DNA from: Spizellomyces punctatus DAOM BR117
Lineage: Eukaryota > Chytridiomycota > Chytridiomycetes > Spizellomycetales > Spizellomycetaceae
Assembly: GCF_000182565.1 (NCBI RefSeq)
Contig: NW_015971554.1
Span: 287,912-351,911 of the forward strand
Reading direction: 5' to 3'
Length of the DNA stretch: 64,000 nucleotides
Shown here: one piece after another, positions 23,132 to 35,327 of the stretch
How positions within the stretch are numbered: the stretch's first letter is position 1
How the letters are laid out: every line of letters starts with the position of its first letter
Notes under the pieces: generated by a model
The model's database searches: none
Seen by the model: the letters and a program-made list of their open reading frames with translations, nothing else
Told to the model about the DNA's origin: nothing
Made by a program: the position numbers and the translations under genes

Positions 23132-24430
23132 TAGGAAAGAAATAATACATACGATGCGTTTAACCAAAATCATCTATAGGTACGAATCATGTACTGAAAA
23201 TACTGACGTCTTCTCTATCTTAACAAAACACATACACACACAAGGCCGACACCAACCTCCCAAAAGCCATTAGCAACGAACCCAACCATCCGTCCATAGA
23301 CAAATATCCGTGATAACTACACAAAAAGGGAAACTAAAAAATACTAGACAAGAGACTACAGAAAAAAAAAGGGGGACAAGACTGCGGAACTGAACAAAAA
23401 AACGAGATGTTTCTTTTTGTTTCATTTCCCATCATCATGCACATCCAGACCAAATCAAAAGTCCCCCCCAAAGCTACCTTATCCCACCCCACTCGAGTAT
23501 ATACAAACCATTTCACTCGATCCACGCCCTCTCTATATATGTAAGAAAAAAACGGTCCACAGCCTATATACAATGCATTCGCGTTCAAAAAAGAGGTTTC
23601 GATGAGTTCCGGCCCGTCTGCATATTTCCTTTAGCTTCTAATCGGGTAGAGGGGCTTTGATTGTCACTTCGCGTGAGAGGTTGGGGGAAAGGATGTCCTT
23701 TCTGTTCGCCCACCCCCGCCACAATCCAAATAGGCAATCTCCCCAAAAGCGGGGAAAAAATGCGATGGATAGGGGGGAGAGGAAAAACAAAAAGGATCCA
23801 TGCGCCTAAGATATTGACAAAAGTAATATACCGGAAATAATACTGACAGGCGGGCGTATCCGAAATATGAGGCATATACACAAATATAAACGCATATACA
23901 GAGGCGTGGTGAAAGGGCGCGAAACGAGTCGATAACAGGTATAATTCGTGTCGAGGGTATGGGATATAAACAGTATGCGCTTTGCGCTCCTCCACCAATC
24001 AGTCGATTTCGGTAGAGGAACAAAAGCCCATCGAGACGCTAAACAGCGCCGGGTCGCAACGGGGAAACAAATTAGGTACGGATAAGAGTACGGAAAAGGG
24101 AAAGTACGTGCAGGAGGGAATGAAAAAGAAAGACAAGAAAATTGGGAAGGGGTTGACACAACAAACATGATGGTTCGTTCGAATAGGTGTGAGGCGGAGA
24201 GGCAGCGAAGGGAAAAAATGATGGGTCGTCATCGACAAAGCCGCACAACCGTAGGTGAAAAAAATTCGATGAATTCGATAGGATAAAAGAATGCGTAGAA
24301 GTTCTAACGTGCCTGCTGGCAGCTGGTGATTTTTTTTTGTTTTTTTGCTTTTGGATGTTCAGGTTATTCGATCAAATGGCTTATGGGTTTCGGTGAGAGC
24401 TATCCTCGGTGTGATGGAGAATCCAAGAAT
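23132..24430. other. Intergenic, convergent 3' regions
   Basis: Lies between the 3' ends of the receptor-like gene (plus) and the zinc-finger gene (minus). Pyrimidine- and purine-rich tracts are common. Overlapping open frames around 23585-24238 on the minus strand are low in complexity (Ser/Pro/Tyr/Phe) and are not called. Confidence 0.5.
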
Positions 24431-26157
24431 CTATTGTCCCTTGCACCGCTTGGCTTTGATATGCCGGTGCAACGCGTCGAGCCTGGTAACTATGAGTAAC
24501 AGAAAGGATGAGATTCTGATTGGATTCTTGCTAATGACCAGTAGAGAGCCAAACGTACATGTCGTTTTGCAATCCTCGCACGAGTAAGGCTTGAAATTCT
24601 CCAAGTGGGTGGTGGAATGCCTCTTGAGGTCGTGTTTACGCATGAATCTTAAACGAATGGCAATAGCCTGTGAGCCTGAGACGGACGAGAGGCACACGGA
24701 AATCTTGTACTCACCCGCGCTTACAGACTTCGCAGACATACGGCTTGTCCTTCTGATGCTGCTTGTAGTGGTTCTTGAGGTTATACAACTTTTTAAAAAG
24801 CTTTCCACAGACACATTTGAAGCAGTTGTGCTCTCCACGAGGTCCTTTCTGCTTCTTGTCGTCGCAGCCATGACTCTCATTGACGAAAAGGTAGACGGTT
24901 TTGGTGTCAGAGCACACTCCCCCTTCAGAAAATTCCTCAGGGTCAATGTCTGAGAATGAAGACGTGGAAGCATCACCAAAAGAGGACACTGTAGAGATGG
25001 ACGATGTGCTGCGATGCCGGGGAGTCTTTGCGCTCTTTGGAGATTCAGTCTTGATCGTCGGTTCAGAGGGCGAGAAAACAAGCTCCCCAAAGAATGGTTG
25101 GGCCGGCGGAGATGCAATCGGCGACGATGGAGCTGACAAATGTTCCGGAGAAATGGGTGTCAGCGGCGACATTGGCGAAGAGGGAATATTTTCCATCGTC
25201 GGAGAGACGACAGTTGGCATCGGCGCGTCATCCTCAGGTGAACAAGGTGCCGGCGGTGTGAGAAGGGAGGGTGGGATCGTCAATTCGTAGCTGGTCTGAA
25301 TTGTCGGGTGCAGGGCCATTTCCATGTCGTTTACGCTCGGAGGAGCAAAGACATTGGCTGGGCTGACTGGTGTCGACATTTGATAGAATTGCGCCTGTTC
25401 ACGAGGTAAGTCTGTAATAATGGGGCTGTTTGTCACCACATCTGTAGACCCGCTCTGCTGCAAATGCCAAACTTTAGTCCCCTTGAATGCTGTAATTCCA
25501 CACACAGTCTCTAACCTTTCCATAGATGGCATCCGTCATAGCCATATTTTCCGAATTAGATGCATCCCACCCAGAAAGTCCCCATTCATAATCAGCAGGA
25601 TACACCGGATGGCGGAGCATGTTCTCGTTCAGGGATTGATGTGAAGGGTCGGGTAAAAGTTGCGGTTGGCAGTCTGACAGATGGATCCCGTTCATATAGC
25701 TTTCTAGGGCAACTGTATCATGCGCGATCGAGTGGAGATGCTGGGCTCCAGGTGACATTGGCAAGTCGACCGCTCCGTAACTTTCATCCAAACCGCAATG
25801 AAGAGCTCTTTCAATCGGCGACATGTGCGTTGTTTCCCAACTACAGTAGCCCTCATCCACGCGTCCAACAGCTTCTGTCGCGTCGTGGGCCATTAGCGGT
25901 GCAAATAATCGCGCGTCAATGTGGAATTGCGGATTGGCCAGCATATTGTCTTCGAGTGGCGAGCATGGCGGAGAAGGAAACTCGGCCTTGACATGGCACG
26001 TGACTGGTTTGGGTGCTATCGGACTCGCCGTCGGTGTTGTCGTTGTTGATGCTGTTGTTGCATGGACTAATACCGGACTTGAAATTCGTCCTGCAGCTCC
26101 CTTGACCGGACGCGGATGTTGCTGATGCGACACGAGAGGAAAAAAGGACAAGGTCAT
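24431..26157 (-). CDS. C2H2 zinc-finger transcription factor, Crz1-like
   Basis: Four exons on the minus strand, 26157-25516, 25457-24715, 24647-24559 and 24489-24431, give 510 residues. The first 400 residues are Pro/Ser-rich with many S/T-P sites, as expected of an activation and phosphoregulatory region. Three fingers end the protein: CVCGKLFKKLYNLKNHYKQH, then YVCEVCKRGFMRKHDLKRH, then YSCEDCKTTFTRLDALHRH followed by a Cys instead of a second His. Finger order, the YNLK, HDLKRH and RxDALxRH helices and the atypical last finger match Crz1, the transcription factor that calcineurin dephosphorylates in calcium and cell-wall stress. PTIQTS is the nearest thing to a PxIxIT docking site and is weak. 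Start chosen at the first Met after which Pro/Ser-rich sequence begins; an upstream in-frame ATG exists at 26292. Confidence 0.8.
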
Positions 26158-26432
26158 AGTGTTTCTTTTGGCGTGTTCAGAGGCGTTTTGGAGGATGGCA
26201 CAAAAGTCAACAAGATATGCTGTATGAAACGATGATGCCTTTCGGGTTGATTTCACCACTGTACGAAATGGGAATGCGAGAAAAACACGCAAGAGGAGGA
26301 TGATTCAAAAACGAAAATGATGCTATTCTCCCCAGCCCGCGCCAATGATCCGTTCTTTCTCGTTTCGCCGTGTATCCAAGCGGGCGGCAAAAAGAAGGAT
26401 GAACCACCAAAAGAAGGACGAAAAGGGCAAAG

Positions 26433-26897
26433 ATGCCGGGAGTAGCTGGGGGGAAAGGGGCGGAAAGGGCGGAAGGGAAGAAGAAGGCGACGACGACGAC
26501 GAGACTTTTTAAGTCCCAAAATCCCAAAGGCAAAAAAACCATCACCCAACTTTTTTCCCACGCGCTTATTTCTTTGGGTTGTGGTTATAGCTTAGATCAA
26601 CAACAAGAAGGTGTAGATATACAACCCAAAAGCCTCAAATGGGGTGCAGAGATTCCAATAGATTGGAGTGCATTCCACGCATGTGACGTATTGGATCCAC
26701 ATTTGTTCAAATTCTTCATTTCCAAATGGCCCGAATTTGGATATGGCGACAAATGGATACAAACCGGTGGCAATGAGCTTTTAGCCTTTAAACGGAAGCA
26801 AGACGGAGCGCCGCCAAACGGTGAGGGAGCCAAAGGTTTCTCTGCGCTTCCAAAAAAGCCGTTCGGAGGTTCGATCACCGCATGGCTCGGTGTTTAG
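26433..26897 (+). CDS. Doubtful ORF, 154 aa
   Basis: An open frame in the region upstream of the Crz1-like gene. The first 35 residues are Lys/Thr/Gly-rich and unconvincing, but the remainder has balanced composition with several Trp (PIDWSAFHACDVLDPHLF, then FFISKWPEFGYGDKWIQT), more protein-like than chance frames nearby. No family recognised and no intron needed. It could be a real small gene, possibly starting later. Confidence 0.3.
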   Translation: MPGVAGGKGAERAEGKKKATTTTRLFKSQNPKGKKTITQLFSHALISLGCGYSLDQQQEGVDIQPKSLKWGAEIPIDWSAFHACDVLDPHLFKFFISKWPEFGYGDKWIQTGGNELLAFKRKQDGAPPNGEGAKGFSALPKKPFGGSITAWLGV

Positions 26898-28049
26898 TTT
26901 GATCTTGTAGGTTTTCTTTTTATTTTAGATGTGAGCCCCCATCCCAAGGATCCACATGGCTTTTCAGTTTGGTTGCTGTCGTTTCGTTTGTTCATTGCTG
27001 CAGGCCCCGTCCTTGGGCGTTGCTGGTTATAGACAAATGCCCGCTTGCGATCTGCGAAATGGCTGCCATGTGTGCAAACCAAAAAGGGCGCCGGCGCGTT
27101 CAACAACAGTTCGCGTGGTCTCCCCCAACTTTCTCTCCATGCATTTCTCGCTTCATATTTTCTTTGTGACCTTGGCGTAGAAACGGGCGTTGAAGAAATG
27201 ACGGTCATCTCAGCACATTTGTGTTGAAATTATATATAAAAAAAAAAACGGCACGTCAAACGGTGGTGAGATTCAAGTTCATTACACAATGTGTTCAAAC
27301 AGCTCCACAATTTAGCCGTCGTCGGTCCAGTCAGGGCGCGTTCGATCCTCGTTGCTGGCAGATTAGATGGGAATTTTCCCCTGGTTTGCCGGAATGAACG
27401 ATGACGGCGATACGACTTTGACCATGACATTCGTTTCGTTTCGATCGTCATTTCGATGAATCTTGTCTTCTCTTCGCCTTTCAAGATCCATTCATAAACA
27501 TGCTCCATCGGTTTGTATGGTCACAATGTCATCTCGCCCAGATCGTTGCGCGTTTTGCGTCTGCTTACTCTTTGGCATCTGTCACGTCAGGCTTCCGTCA
27601 GTGCGAAAAAGGCCCAGTCAAGAAGGGGGCAAATAGATGATCGGATGTACCTTCATGCTAGTACATTTGCGACTGGACGTTTATGATGGCTCTTGATGAT
27701 GATACAGAATAACTCGTTTTTGCGTTCAAGAGATTGAGTGAGCGTGAGAAAACAATGGGGGAGGCTTGGAGAGTTTCCCACGTCCGCCTAGCAAGGCAAG
27801 CCTTGACACTTGCCACAGCATTCTCACACTCCCAAGCTTCCTGTCATCCGGCAGCCAACTTAAGGCACTTCGGTCATTGCCATCCACCGCCCTTTTGTAC
27901 AGCTGCCGAGGTTTGCAGACATATGCTTCGACGATTTTACATGGCTAGCAAGATTCAAAAAGGGCTCACTGTGGTTTTCAGATTTTGTATCGTCCTCTTG
28001 GAGACTCCCTGTCAATTCTCCCACCTCAACTATTTCGAACCCAACGACA
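26898..28049. other. Intergenic, upstream of dynamin-like gene
   Basis: No gene supported. Several 60-120 codon open frames overlap on both strands without motifs. The last 300 bp before 28050 should contain the dynamin-like promoter and leader. Confidence 0.45.
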
Positions 28050-30103
28050 ATGACGTTGATCAAAAGCACCAACCAAGCGGCATTGGACAAGATCGATGAG
28101 ATCCGCAAATTGGGTCTCACTGCTCACATCTCCCTGCCGCAAATTGCAGTTATAGGCGACCAAAGCCGCGGAAAGTCCAGTCTTTTGGAATACCTCTCCA
28201 AAATCACGTTTCCAAAGGATATAGAAATGTGCACCACTTTTGCTACGCAAGTTGTGATGCGCACAGCTTCAAAATTCCACGCCAATGTGTCCTTGTCGCC
28301 GGAACGTGATGGATGCACCAAGCTTAAGGTCCCAAAAAAACCAAACGAGGTCAGCGACGTCATTTCGCACGCCAAGACCCTTCTCATGCAAGGTACTACC
28401 GGTGCGACGGTTGTCAAGGACATTCTCACCATTGAGCTGAGTGGTCCCGAGTATCCAATGTTAACGCTTGTGGATCTTCCTGGTTACGTCCACACACGCT
28501 CAACTGGTCAAGCGGTCACCATTGTCCAAGACATTGAAAACATTGCAGAAACTTATATCGCCAATGACAAGACAATTGTACTGGCCGTGATACCCGCCAA
28601 CAAGGACTTTGAAACAAACGTCGTGATGCAAAAAGTCGAAAAGCACGATCCAATGGGGAAGCGTACCATATGCGTCATCACCAAGCCAGACCTGATGGAC
28701 AGGTAGGTATCTCATCGTCTCGCTCTATGTTGACAATATCTCATGTTTTTCTGTAGTGGTACAGAACACAAGATTGTTGAGGTCATGAGTGGGAGGAAAA
28801 TGGAGCTGGAACTTGGCTATCATCTCATACGCAACAGAAGCTACGATGATTGTCAAGCGGACATCTCGGTTGAGCTTGCTTGCCAAAAAGAAAAGACATT
28901 CTTCGATAAAAAGCCCTGGAATGACATTCCGTCCAATAACCAAGGTGTTGAATCTCTCCGAAGCAAATTGCAGGACATCCTCTATGATCTCGTGGATGAA
29001 GAGTTTCCTAAAATCAAACTGGAAATCCGCAACAAGTTGGCAAAATGCAACGAGGAATTGGACGTCCTCGGTCCTACTCTCGACACAGAGCATGCACGCA
29101 GAGCCTTGTTGGTCGCAAACACAAACAAGTTCGTTGACACAGTGCGGCCCTTGATTGAAGGACACTACAGTCTGCTGGAGTATCCGTATGAACATTACAT
29201 CAGGGCAAAGATCCAGGGGCTAAATGAGACATTTTCGGCTACTATCCTCAAAACTGTTTCAGAGGATGAAATTTCAAAATTGGACATTGAGGGTACGATC
29301 AGCAAATCTAGAGGGCGAGAACTTCCTGGGTTCCTGCAGCACGAACCCTTTGTTGCCCTTGTAAGGGAAACCATAGCGGAATGGAATAAAATCACCAAGG
29401 CCCATTTTGGTATGCGTTGATCATAATTTTTCGTTATTGTTAACTCTCAATCCGTTGTTTCTGTGAGATGGTGTGTGGGTATGCAAACGACTCACAACAT
29501 GCTACTGGCAACTATCTTTTTTTTTCAGATGCTGTCTGTGTCCTACTCCATGATACGATGAACTATGTTATTGAGAAGGAACTCAGTCCACGTCTTAGCG
29601 CCACGTTTCATGGGGCAATTGAGGAGTTTGTCGACGAGTGCAAAAAGGATATGTACAAGCATGCGGACACCATGTTTAGGAGTGAACAATCGGTGCCGAT
29701 GACGTACAACCATTACTTTACTGAAACACTCGGCAAGTCTCGCTTGACGCATGTCGAAAAAAAGATCAAGTGCGTGGCACCTGGGGCCTTTGGGACATGT
29801 AATGCTCAATCTCTCCTCGATATCGTCCGCCCGTTTGTGTCCACATCCAACAAACAGTATGCCATTGAGGACATGACCTTTGCGATTCATGCCTACTGCA
29901 AGACTGCCGCAAAACGGTACATTGACGCCATTTGTTTATATGTCATCGAGGTTGTTCTCTTTGAGGATTTTTCTGGTCGTGCGAGGGAGATACTCAATAA
30001 CTGGCCTCTGGACCACGTGAAAGAGCCCAAGCGTGTATCGGAAAGGAGAAAAGAGCTGTTGAATGTTAAGGAAAAGCTGGAACCTGCGCTGAAAAAGATT
30101 TGA
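28050..30103 (+). CDS. Dynamin-superfamily GTPase
   Basis: Three exons, 28050-28702, 28757-29409 and 29529-30103, give 626 residues. The GTPase domain shows G1 GDQSRGKSS, the G2 Thr in MCTTFATQ, G3 DLPG and G4 TKPD, in dynamin order. After the G domain comes an alpha-helical stalk (residues about 260-600) with no pleckstrin-homology or proline-rich domain, and the C-terminus is helical and charged (RRKELLNVKEKLEPALKKI), GED-like. This short layout resembles Mx-like or fungal soluble dynamin-related proteins rather than Vps1/Dnm1. Such proteins self-assemble on membranes and use GTP hydrolysis for remodelling; which membrane is unknown. Confidence 0.88.
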
Positions 30104-30266
30104 GAAACAAAAGGAAAGGAAACATATGAATAGGGTTTTTGCATTTTTTTTGCTATATAGGAATTACTTGTTGGTTCATACATTGCTAGAAAATAATCAA
30201 CAGAAAACGCATCTTGGCTGAACTCCCACCATTTTTCGCACGTACTGAAAAGCCTTTTATTTACTA

Positions 30267-33022
30267 CTACTTGGTTCCAGCTTTGTCAAAAAAGCTAGTC
30301 AGTTTACCTTTTTTGCTCTTTCCACCATTACTAGTGTTCTGCTTTCTCTTTATACCCACACTCCCTTGACTATTCTGGCCCGTCTCATTTCGTTGGACAT
30401 TTCCTTCACGGTCCGCTCGTTGGAGATCCAACGCAAAATGGTAATCAGCGTGCTCTGCTTGTGATTTCTCGTCTTGACCAATCGCTTTACTACATTTAGG
30501 ACACGCGACTGTCCCCGGTGGTTGTGGAGTTGCAAAAACGTCCAAGGGACGTCCCGTGGATCCGTGTGGTTCTGGGGGCGGCGATGTTGGAGTGGGCTCA
30601 GCATGCGATGCAGCAGTTGCATGTCCACCACCATCACCCAAAGCAGAGCCAGTCGCTGACGCCTTTCCAAACCATTTTGTCAAAACCTCACTCCCAGTCT
30701 CTTCCTGGACAAATCCAGATACAGTCAAGGCAATTGACGAACAGGGATACATGCGCTCGCCTCGAAATAACGTCCATGCTTTGGCGAGAATGTCGTCGGG
30801 TGAAGAAACATGATGACGCGGCGGCATGAGTGCAGATTTTGATCGTCTCCCGCCTGCAAACATATCGACTTTGGAGTGAAGCTGAAAACAAAAATAAACG
30901 AAAAAACCAAAACAAAATGAGGATGCTATATGGACTGATTCTGAAACCCATGGTCGAACTCACCGCCAAGGTCTTTGGCCACCTTTGATTCATCTCATAA
31001 TCATCCTGTAACCGTGTAAACAACTCGCTAGACAAGATTCCCAACCAATGTCGTGCTTGATCATCGTTCGTAATGGAAGGTCTCAAATTTTTGCAAGCAC
31101 CCATTGACTTGTTAACACTGTTCTCTTGCACTATTCTATTTGGGTGAGTCGTAACACTCTGATGACCTGGCAAGAATCACATGGGCTTACCTGCTTCATT
31201 GCATATTCCGCGACAGATGTTATGCAACCAGACACCTGTTGCGTCCCCAAATTTGGTTTTGAGTGCGTCCAAAGAGAATTTCCTGTCGCCATATAGCGTT
31301 GCTCATGAGAAAATCTGCTCTTCCCAACTGTCCAATTGATACACACCACAAATCACCGGCCATCTCTACTTGCAATTCGGATTCCACTTCTGCACCAAGT
31401 TTACCTATATCCAATATCAATGGCGTTAGAATAAATTCTGATATCAAACAGTTCATAAAGGCATACCTCCCAGAAACCGAATCTTTGACATTGGTAGTGT
31501 CTCCATATATTTCAACACCTGGCTCTCGCGCATGATCGTCTACAGGTGGTGATGAGCGCCGGAACATGTGTTGCGTCCTCAAAACCCAATAACTACCTGT
31601 TTGTTTGGTTTATTCATGCCAGAACAAAGTTTGGCGAGTGTCTTGTTATGGGCAATGCCTGCCACATGCAAAAAGGTCATGGAGGTGTGTAAGTGCGTAA
31701 GAAGACTAAATCGCCACAAGATGTAGGCAACGTACCTGTAGAGCAAGTGTAGTTTAACTCTTTGTAAACCGTATCACGAATCTCTTGACTAATGTCAGCA
31801 GCCAATCGGAGTTGCAAATCTCTATTCTCCATCTGATGAGTTTGCATCTACCAAGCCATCGCCGTGAGTCGTAACGAGACTCACCGCCATCCCCTTGACT
31901 CCGATAATTCTTCACCAACTAGAATCCCAGCACCATCCCATTGCACAATCGGTTCTCCTTGGTTGTCTTGGGGTATGTGCGCCAAAGACGCAATGCGGGT
32001 ATTGACCATGTCGGTAACGTCCAGGTATGCTTCATCTGTAGACAAATCATATAAATGTGAATTTCCAAAAGAAGGCAGCAGGTAACAAGCTACCTATGGA
32101 TGCTCGCTGGAATTTGGGGCAGAAGCGCTTAAATATAGCCATCACATTTCTGCTTGCGCGTCTGCATCTCGCCATTAGGTTTCGTTGAAAGAACAAGAAA
32201 CGTTACGAGAACATACCGATACGGCTCTAGAGACACCTATAATGAACATGCAGCTGTTAATGGAGTCCTTTACCGTCACCCTACGTAAATGATGCCATAT
32301 ATGGAGTCCCTACCTACCTTGTGCGTCTTGGCTGTTACATTCTCAGTATGATATTTTGGCTCTGCCTCTCCATTTGCATAGGTTGCAACTATAAGGAACT
32401 TCCATTCAGCAAAGCAGCAAAGCGAAAGGTGCAACGAAAAATAGTTGCAAATACCAACCATGGACCAACTTGACATCTAGCCAAGTGGACAGTCGTGTAA
32501 ATGAAAATGTGCATCAGGTCCCAGTTTGACTAGTTCACTCACCAGGACACATTTTTGCGGCTTCCCCGACAGTACAATGCCTATAAAGAGCCTCAGCATG
32601 GTCTTTACACAAAACCCTCCGCGCGAGCCACGTTACGCTACCGTTTGATACCCGCAGCACGAGCAGCGTAATTGACCGCAATCAATCCCTGCCATTGTTG
32701 TACGCACAATGGCACATCAATGGGTATGCCTAAAAGTTTTACCACGTGAATGACTGCCATTGCCAGAGTGCAGGAGTTGCAGATATCTACCCAGCCGCAC
32801 ATGTTCCACCTGAGCATAGCACGACGGTACCCAGTCAGGACCGCGAATGCGACCAAATATGGGTAAGATGTCAACATCATACCTGACAATAAAATGCATC
32901 CTATCAAGCGTCAAGAAAGGTAGGGTCAACACTAATGCTTGTAAATTCGCATTTTGGAAAGTGACATGTCGTACCAAATCAACGTGGAGGATAACTCTGC
33001 TCCTCTTTAAATTCTCCTCCAT
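30267..33022 (-). CDS. POLH: DNA polymerase eta (Y-family translesion polymerase)
   Basis: Seventeen exons on the minus strand join in frame to 572 residues: 33022-32975, 32900-32883, 32809-32791, 32729-32642, 32580-32543, 32476-32459, 32388-32318, 32236-32217, 32152-32094, 32035-31885, 31821-31736, 31658-31597, 31539-31467, 31404-31347, 31282-31191, 31166-30964, 30881-30267. The catalytic core shows HVDLDAFYCQVE (first metal-binding Asp residues), AVNYAARAAGIKR, RASIDEAYLDVT (catalytic Asp-Glu), GIAHNKTLAKLCSGMNKPN and IRFLGGKLG. The tail has a UBZ ubiquitin-binding finger (CPKCSKAI ... HADYH) and a PIP-box for PCNA (KKGKLTSFFDKAG). It bypasses UV lesions at stalled forks, recruited by ubiquitinated PCNA. 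Exons of 18, 19, 18 and 20 nt are unusual. It is divergent from UFD1. An in-frame ATG at 33061 could extend the start. Confidence 0.93.
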
Positions 33023-33405
33023 GGGGCAAACCTCATGCACATACAAGATAAATGCCGACAAAGGACCCGCGCCATGCTACTCCAAAGAAATCCCCACCAA
33101 CAATAATCCAAAATGGAAATCAGAATGCAAAGCAGAGATCTTGAAAACGTTCGCCGACGAGGTGACTCATTTCATTATGCCAAATTGGGGTTGAAAGATC
33201 TGACGCGAGCAAACTGCCAGCGTTCGTCATGTAAAATCACCAAAGCGCTGACAAAAGTTGTGTTTTCGACGAGCGGATTTCCATTCATTTTGTTGTTGGA
33301 TTACAGCTCTTTACGAAGTAGAGGCAACTAGAACACACATATCTCGTATATTTTTGGCTATCTGTCGCTGTATTTGACTTTTTCTGGGGTGGAAGATTGT
33401 TCAAC
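33023..33405. other. Shared upstream region of POLH and UFD1
   Basis: A 383-bp interval between the divergent start codons. Short chance frames only. It presumably holds two promoters; no clear TATA element is seen. Confidence 0.5.
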
Positions 33406-35140
33406 ATGGTGGGGAAGAAACAATGAAAGTCATGTTCAGTACGATGCGGGATTGATTCATTTCCTTGCAGTATGACGGATATTACGATGAAGCGCATCAG
33501 TATATGCACGGAGGAATGGGTGGAGCTGGGTCCTTTGTAAGCCGTTTTCGTAATTTGCCCGATTTACGACATATGTTTACCATTGGTTACAATTACAGTC
33601 AGAAACGTTCCGATGCTATTCCGTAGCGATGATGCCGACAAGGAGCGAGAGACCTGAATTGCTATATGGCGGAAAGAGTATGTTTTTGGCGTGTGAAACT
33701 CTGATTTTCGTTTACGGGTTCGCAAATCTTACCGGAACTGAACCTGCTTGCGTGCCCGCAGTCGTCATGCCACAATCTGCACTGACAAAACTTTGTAAGC
33801 CTGTCGATTGGACTCACTGCTTCGCTTGTTGATAGCTGCTGATCCGCTCCTACTCTTCCATAAGCCGCCCTACATATCAGCTGGCCCATGTTGTTCCAGC
33901 TCACGAATCCCGCTCATGAGCGAGTCACCCACTCTGGCGTGCTTGAGTTTACAGCCGAGGAAGGAAGAGTATATGTACCACAATGGGTATGTCCTTGATA
34001 ACTGTCAGAAACGCACGCACACAAGTCCTTATCGCTCCTCCTAAGATGATGCAAGCACTGCTCCTGGAAGAGGGCCAATTCGTGCAAATCAAGAACGTCG
34101 AACTTCCCCTGGGCACATTTGTGAAGATCCAGCCGCAATCAGTCGATTTTCTGGACATTACAGACCCTAAAGCAGTACTTGAGCAAGCCTTGCGCAACTT
34201 TTCGACTTTGACGGAAGGAGATATCATTACATTCAAGTATAATGACAAATTATTTGATATTTTGGTGATGGAGACCAAGCCAGCTGGAAAAGGGATATCG
34301 ATTGTGGAAACGGATTTGGAGGTGTGATCTCTTTCTCCGCGGTTCTCTAGCAAAGGTCTCATGAGCATCTACAGGTTGATTTCGCAGCGCCTTTGGGGTA
34401 CCAAGAACCAGCACCTGTAGCAAGATCTACACCGACGCCTTCACTGGTGAGCTAGGCCACTGCCGCCATCGTGCGTATATACGGCGAAGCAAAATCTAAA
34501 CACACTGGACTTTCCAGATAGGGAGCACAACGCGCATCGCAGAACACACCATCGCTGAAGAGATTGGTTTTGTGCCGTTTGGGGGATCCGGGCAACGGCT
34601 AAGTGGCAAAATACCAGCAACCTCATCTTTGTAAGTTTGTCCGAAATCAAGCCATGCCGCTGCGTTTTACTCACAAAATGGATAGGAACACAACATCGGG
34701 TGCGAATGGACCACCAATTCCTGCTGCCCTGCGACTACCTCCGGGAAAACTCTTTTTTGGTACGATCAGCCTCTTTCTTGATGGGTCCATTTCGGAAATG
34801 ATTTTTTGACATGATGTTTAGGGTACCCTGTCGTTCCCCTCAAACAGAAAAACACCAACGCCGAGCCGGACGCGGTATGTCCCGTATTGCTGTGTCCAAT
34901 CTTGTTCATATATATGGCTGATCTCTGTTACAGGTATCCGCGACGACGTTCACTGGCCAAGGGCAAACCCTGAAAGCAGCCCGTCGGGGTGGGGGCACTG
35001 GTAGCAGTGGAGGCGGATCGGCATCGGGGAGCAGCGGCCCGTCATCGAGTGGTAAGTTGATCAGTGCAGCCCCGTCTTGTGTGTCTACCTGGTCCTAAAG
35101 GTTTCACTCCTGCGATAAATGGAGGATAGGTCCTAAATAA
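33406..35140 (+). CDS. UFD1: Ubiquitin fusion degradation protein 1
   Basis: Ufd1 forms, with Npl4, the adaptor that brings ubiquitinated clients to the Cdc48/p97 unfoldase. Exons: 33471-33536, 33599-33677, 33762-33794, 33865-33986, 34046-34321, 34375-34446, 34518-34630, 34686-34759, 34822-34874, 34934-35051 and 35130-35140. Family signatures are clear: CYSVAMMPTRSERPELLYGG, KIVMPQSALTKL, THSGVLEFTAEEGRVYVPQW, PQSVDFLDITDPKAVLEQAL, ALRNFSTLTEGD and FFGYPVVPLKQK. Length (about 339 aa) fits the family. The start is uncertain: an ATG at 33406-33408 directly followed by a GT would give a single-codon first exon in phase with 33471; otherwise the first internal Met is at 33504. The last exon of four codons is also less certain. 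Confidence 0.9.
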
Positions 35141-35327
35141 TACTTGGTTACCTGTATTGTACATAAGGGTCAAATGGAATCCCACCCTTTATTTGCATTG
35201 CTCTTTTTTTCCAGTGAAACCAAGTTTAAATCACAATAACAACTTGCTGATTTGGGTCCCAGACAAATTCATCAAGAAATGATATTATACGAAAGCCAGT
35301 TACAGCCCACCACCCCACATCATGCAG

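Noticed and set aside
23585-24238. Several 80-137 codon frames on the minus strand
   Set aside because: Low-complexity Ser/Pro/Phe/Tyr composition from pyrimidine-rich DNA, mutually overlapping, no motif.
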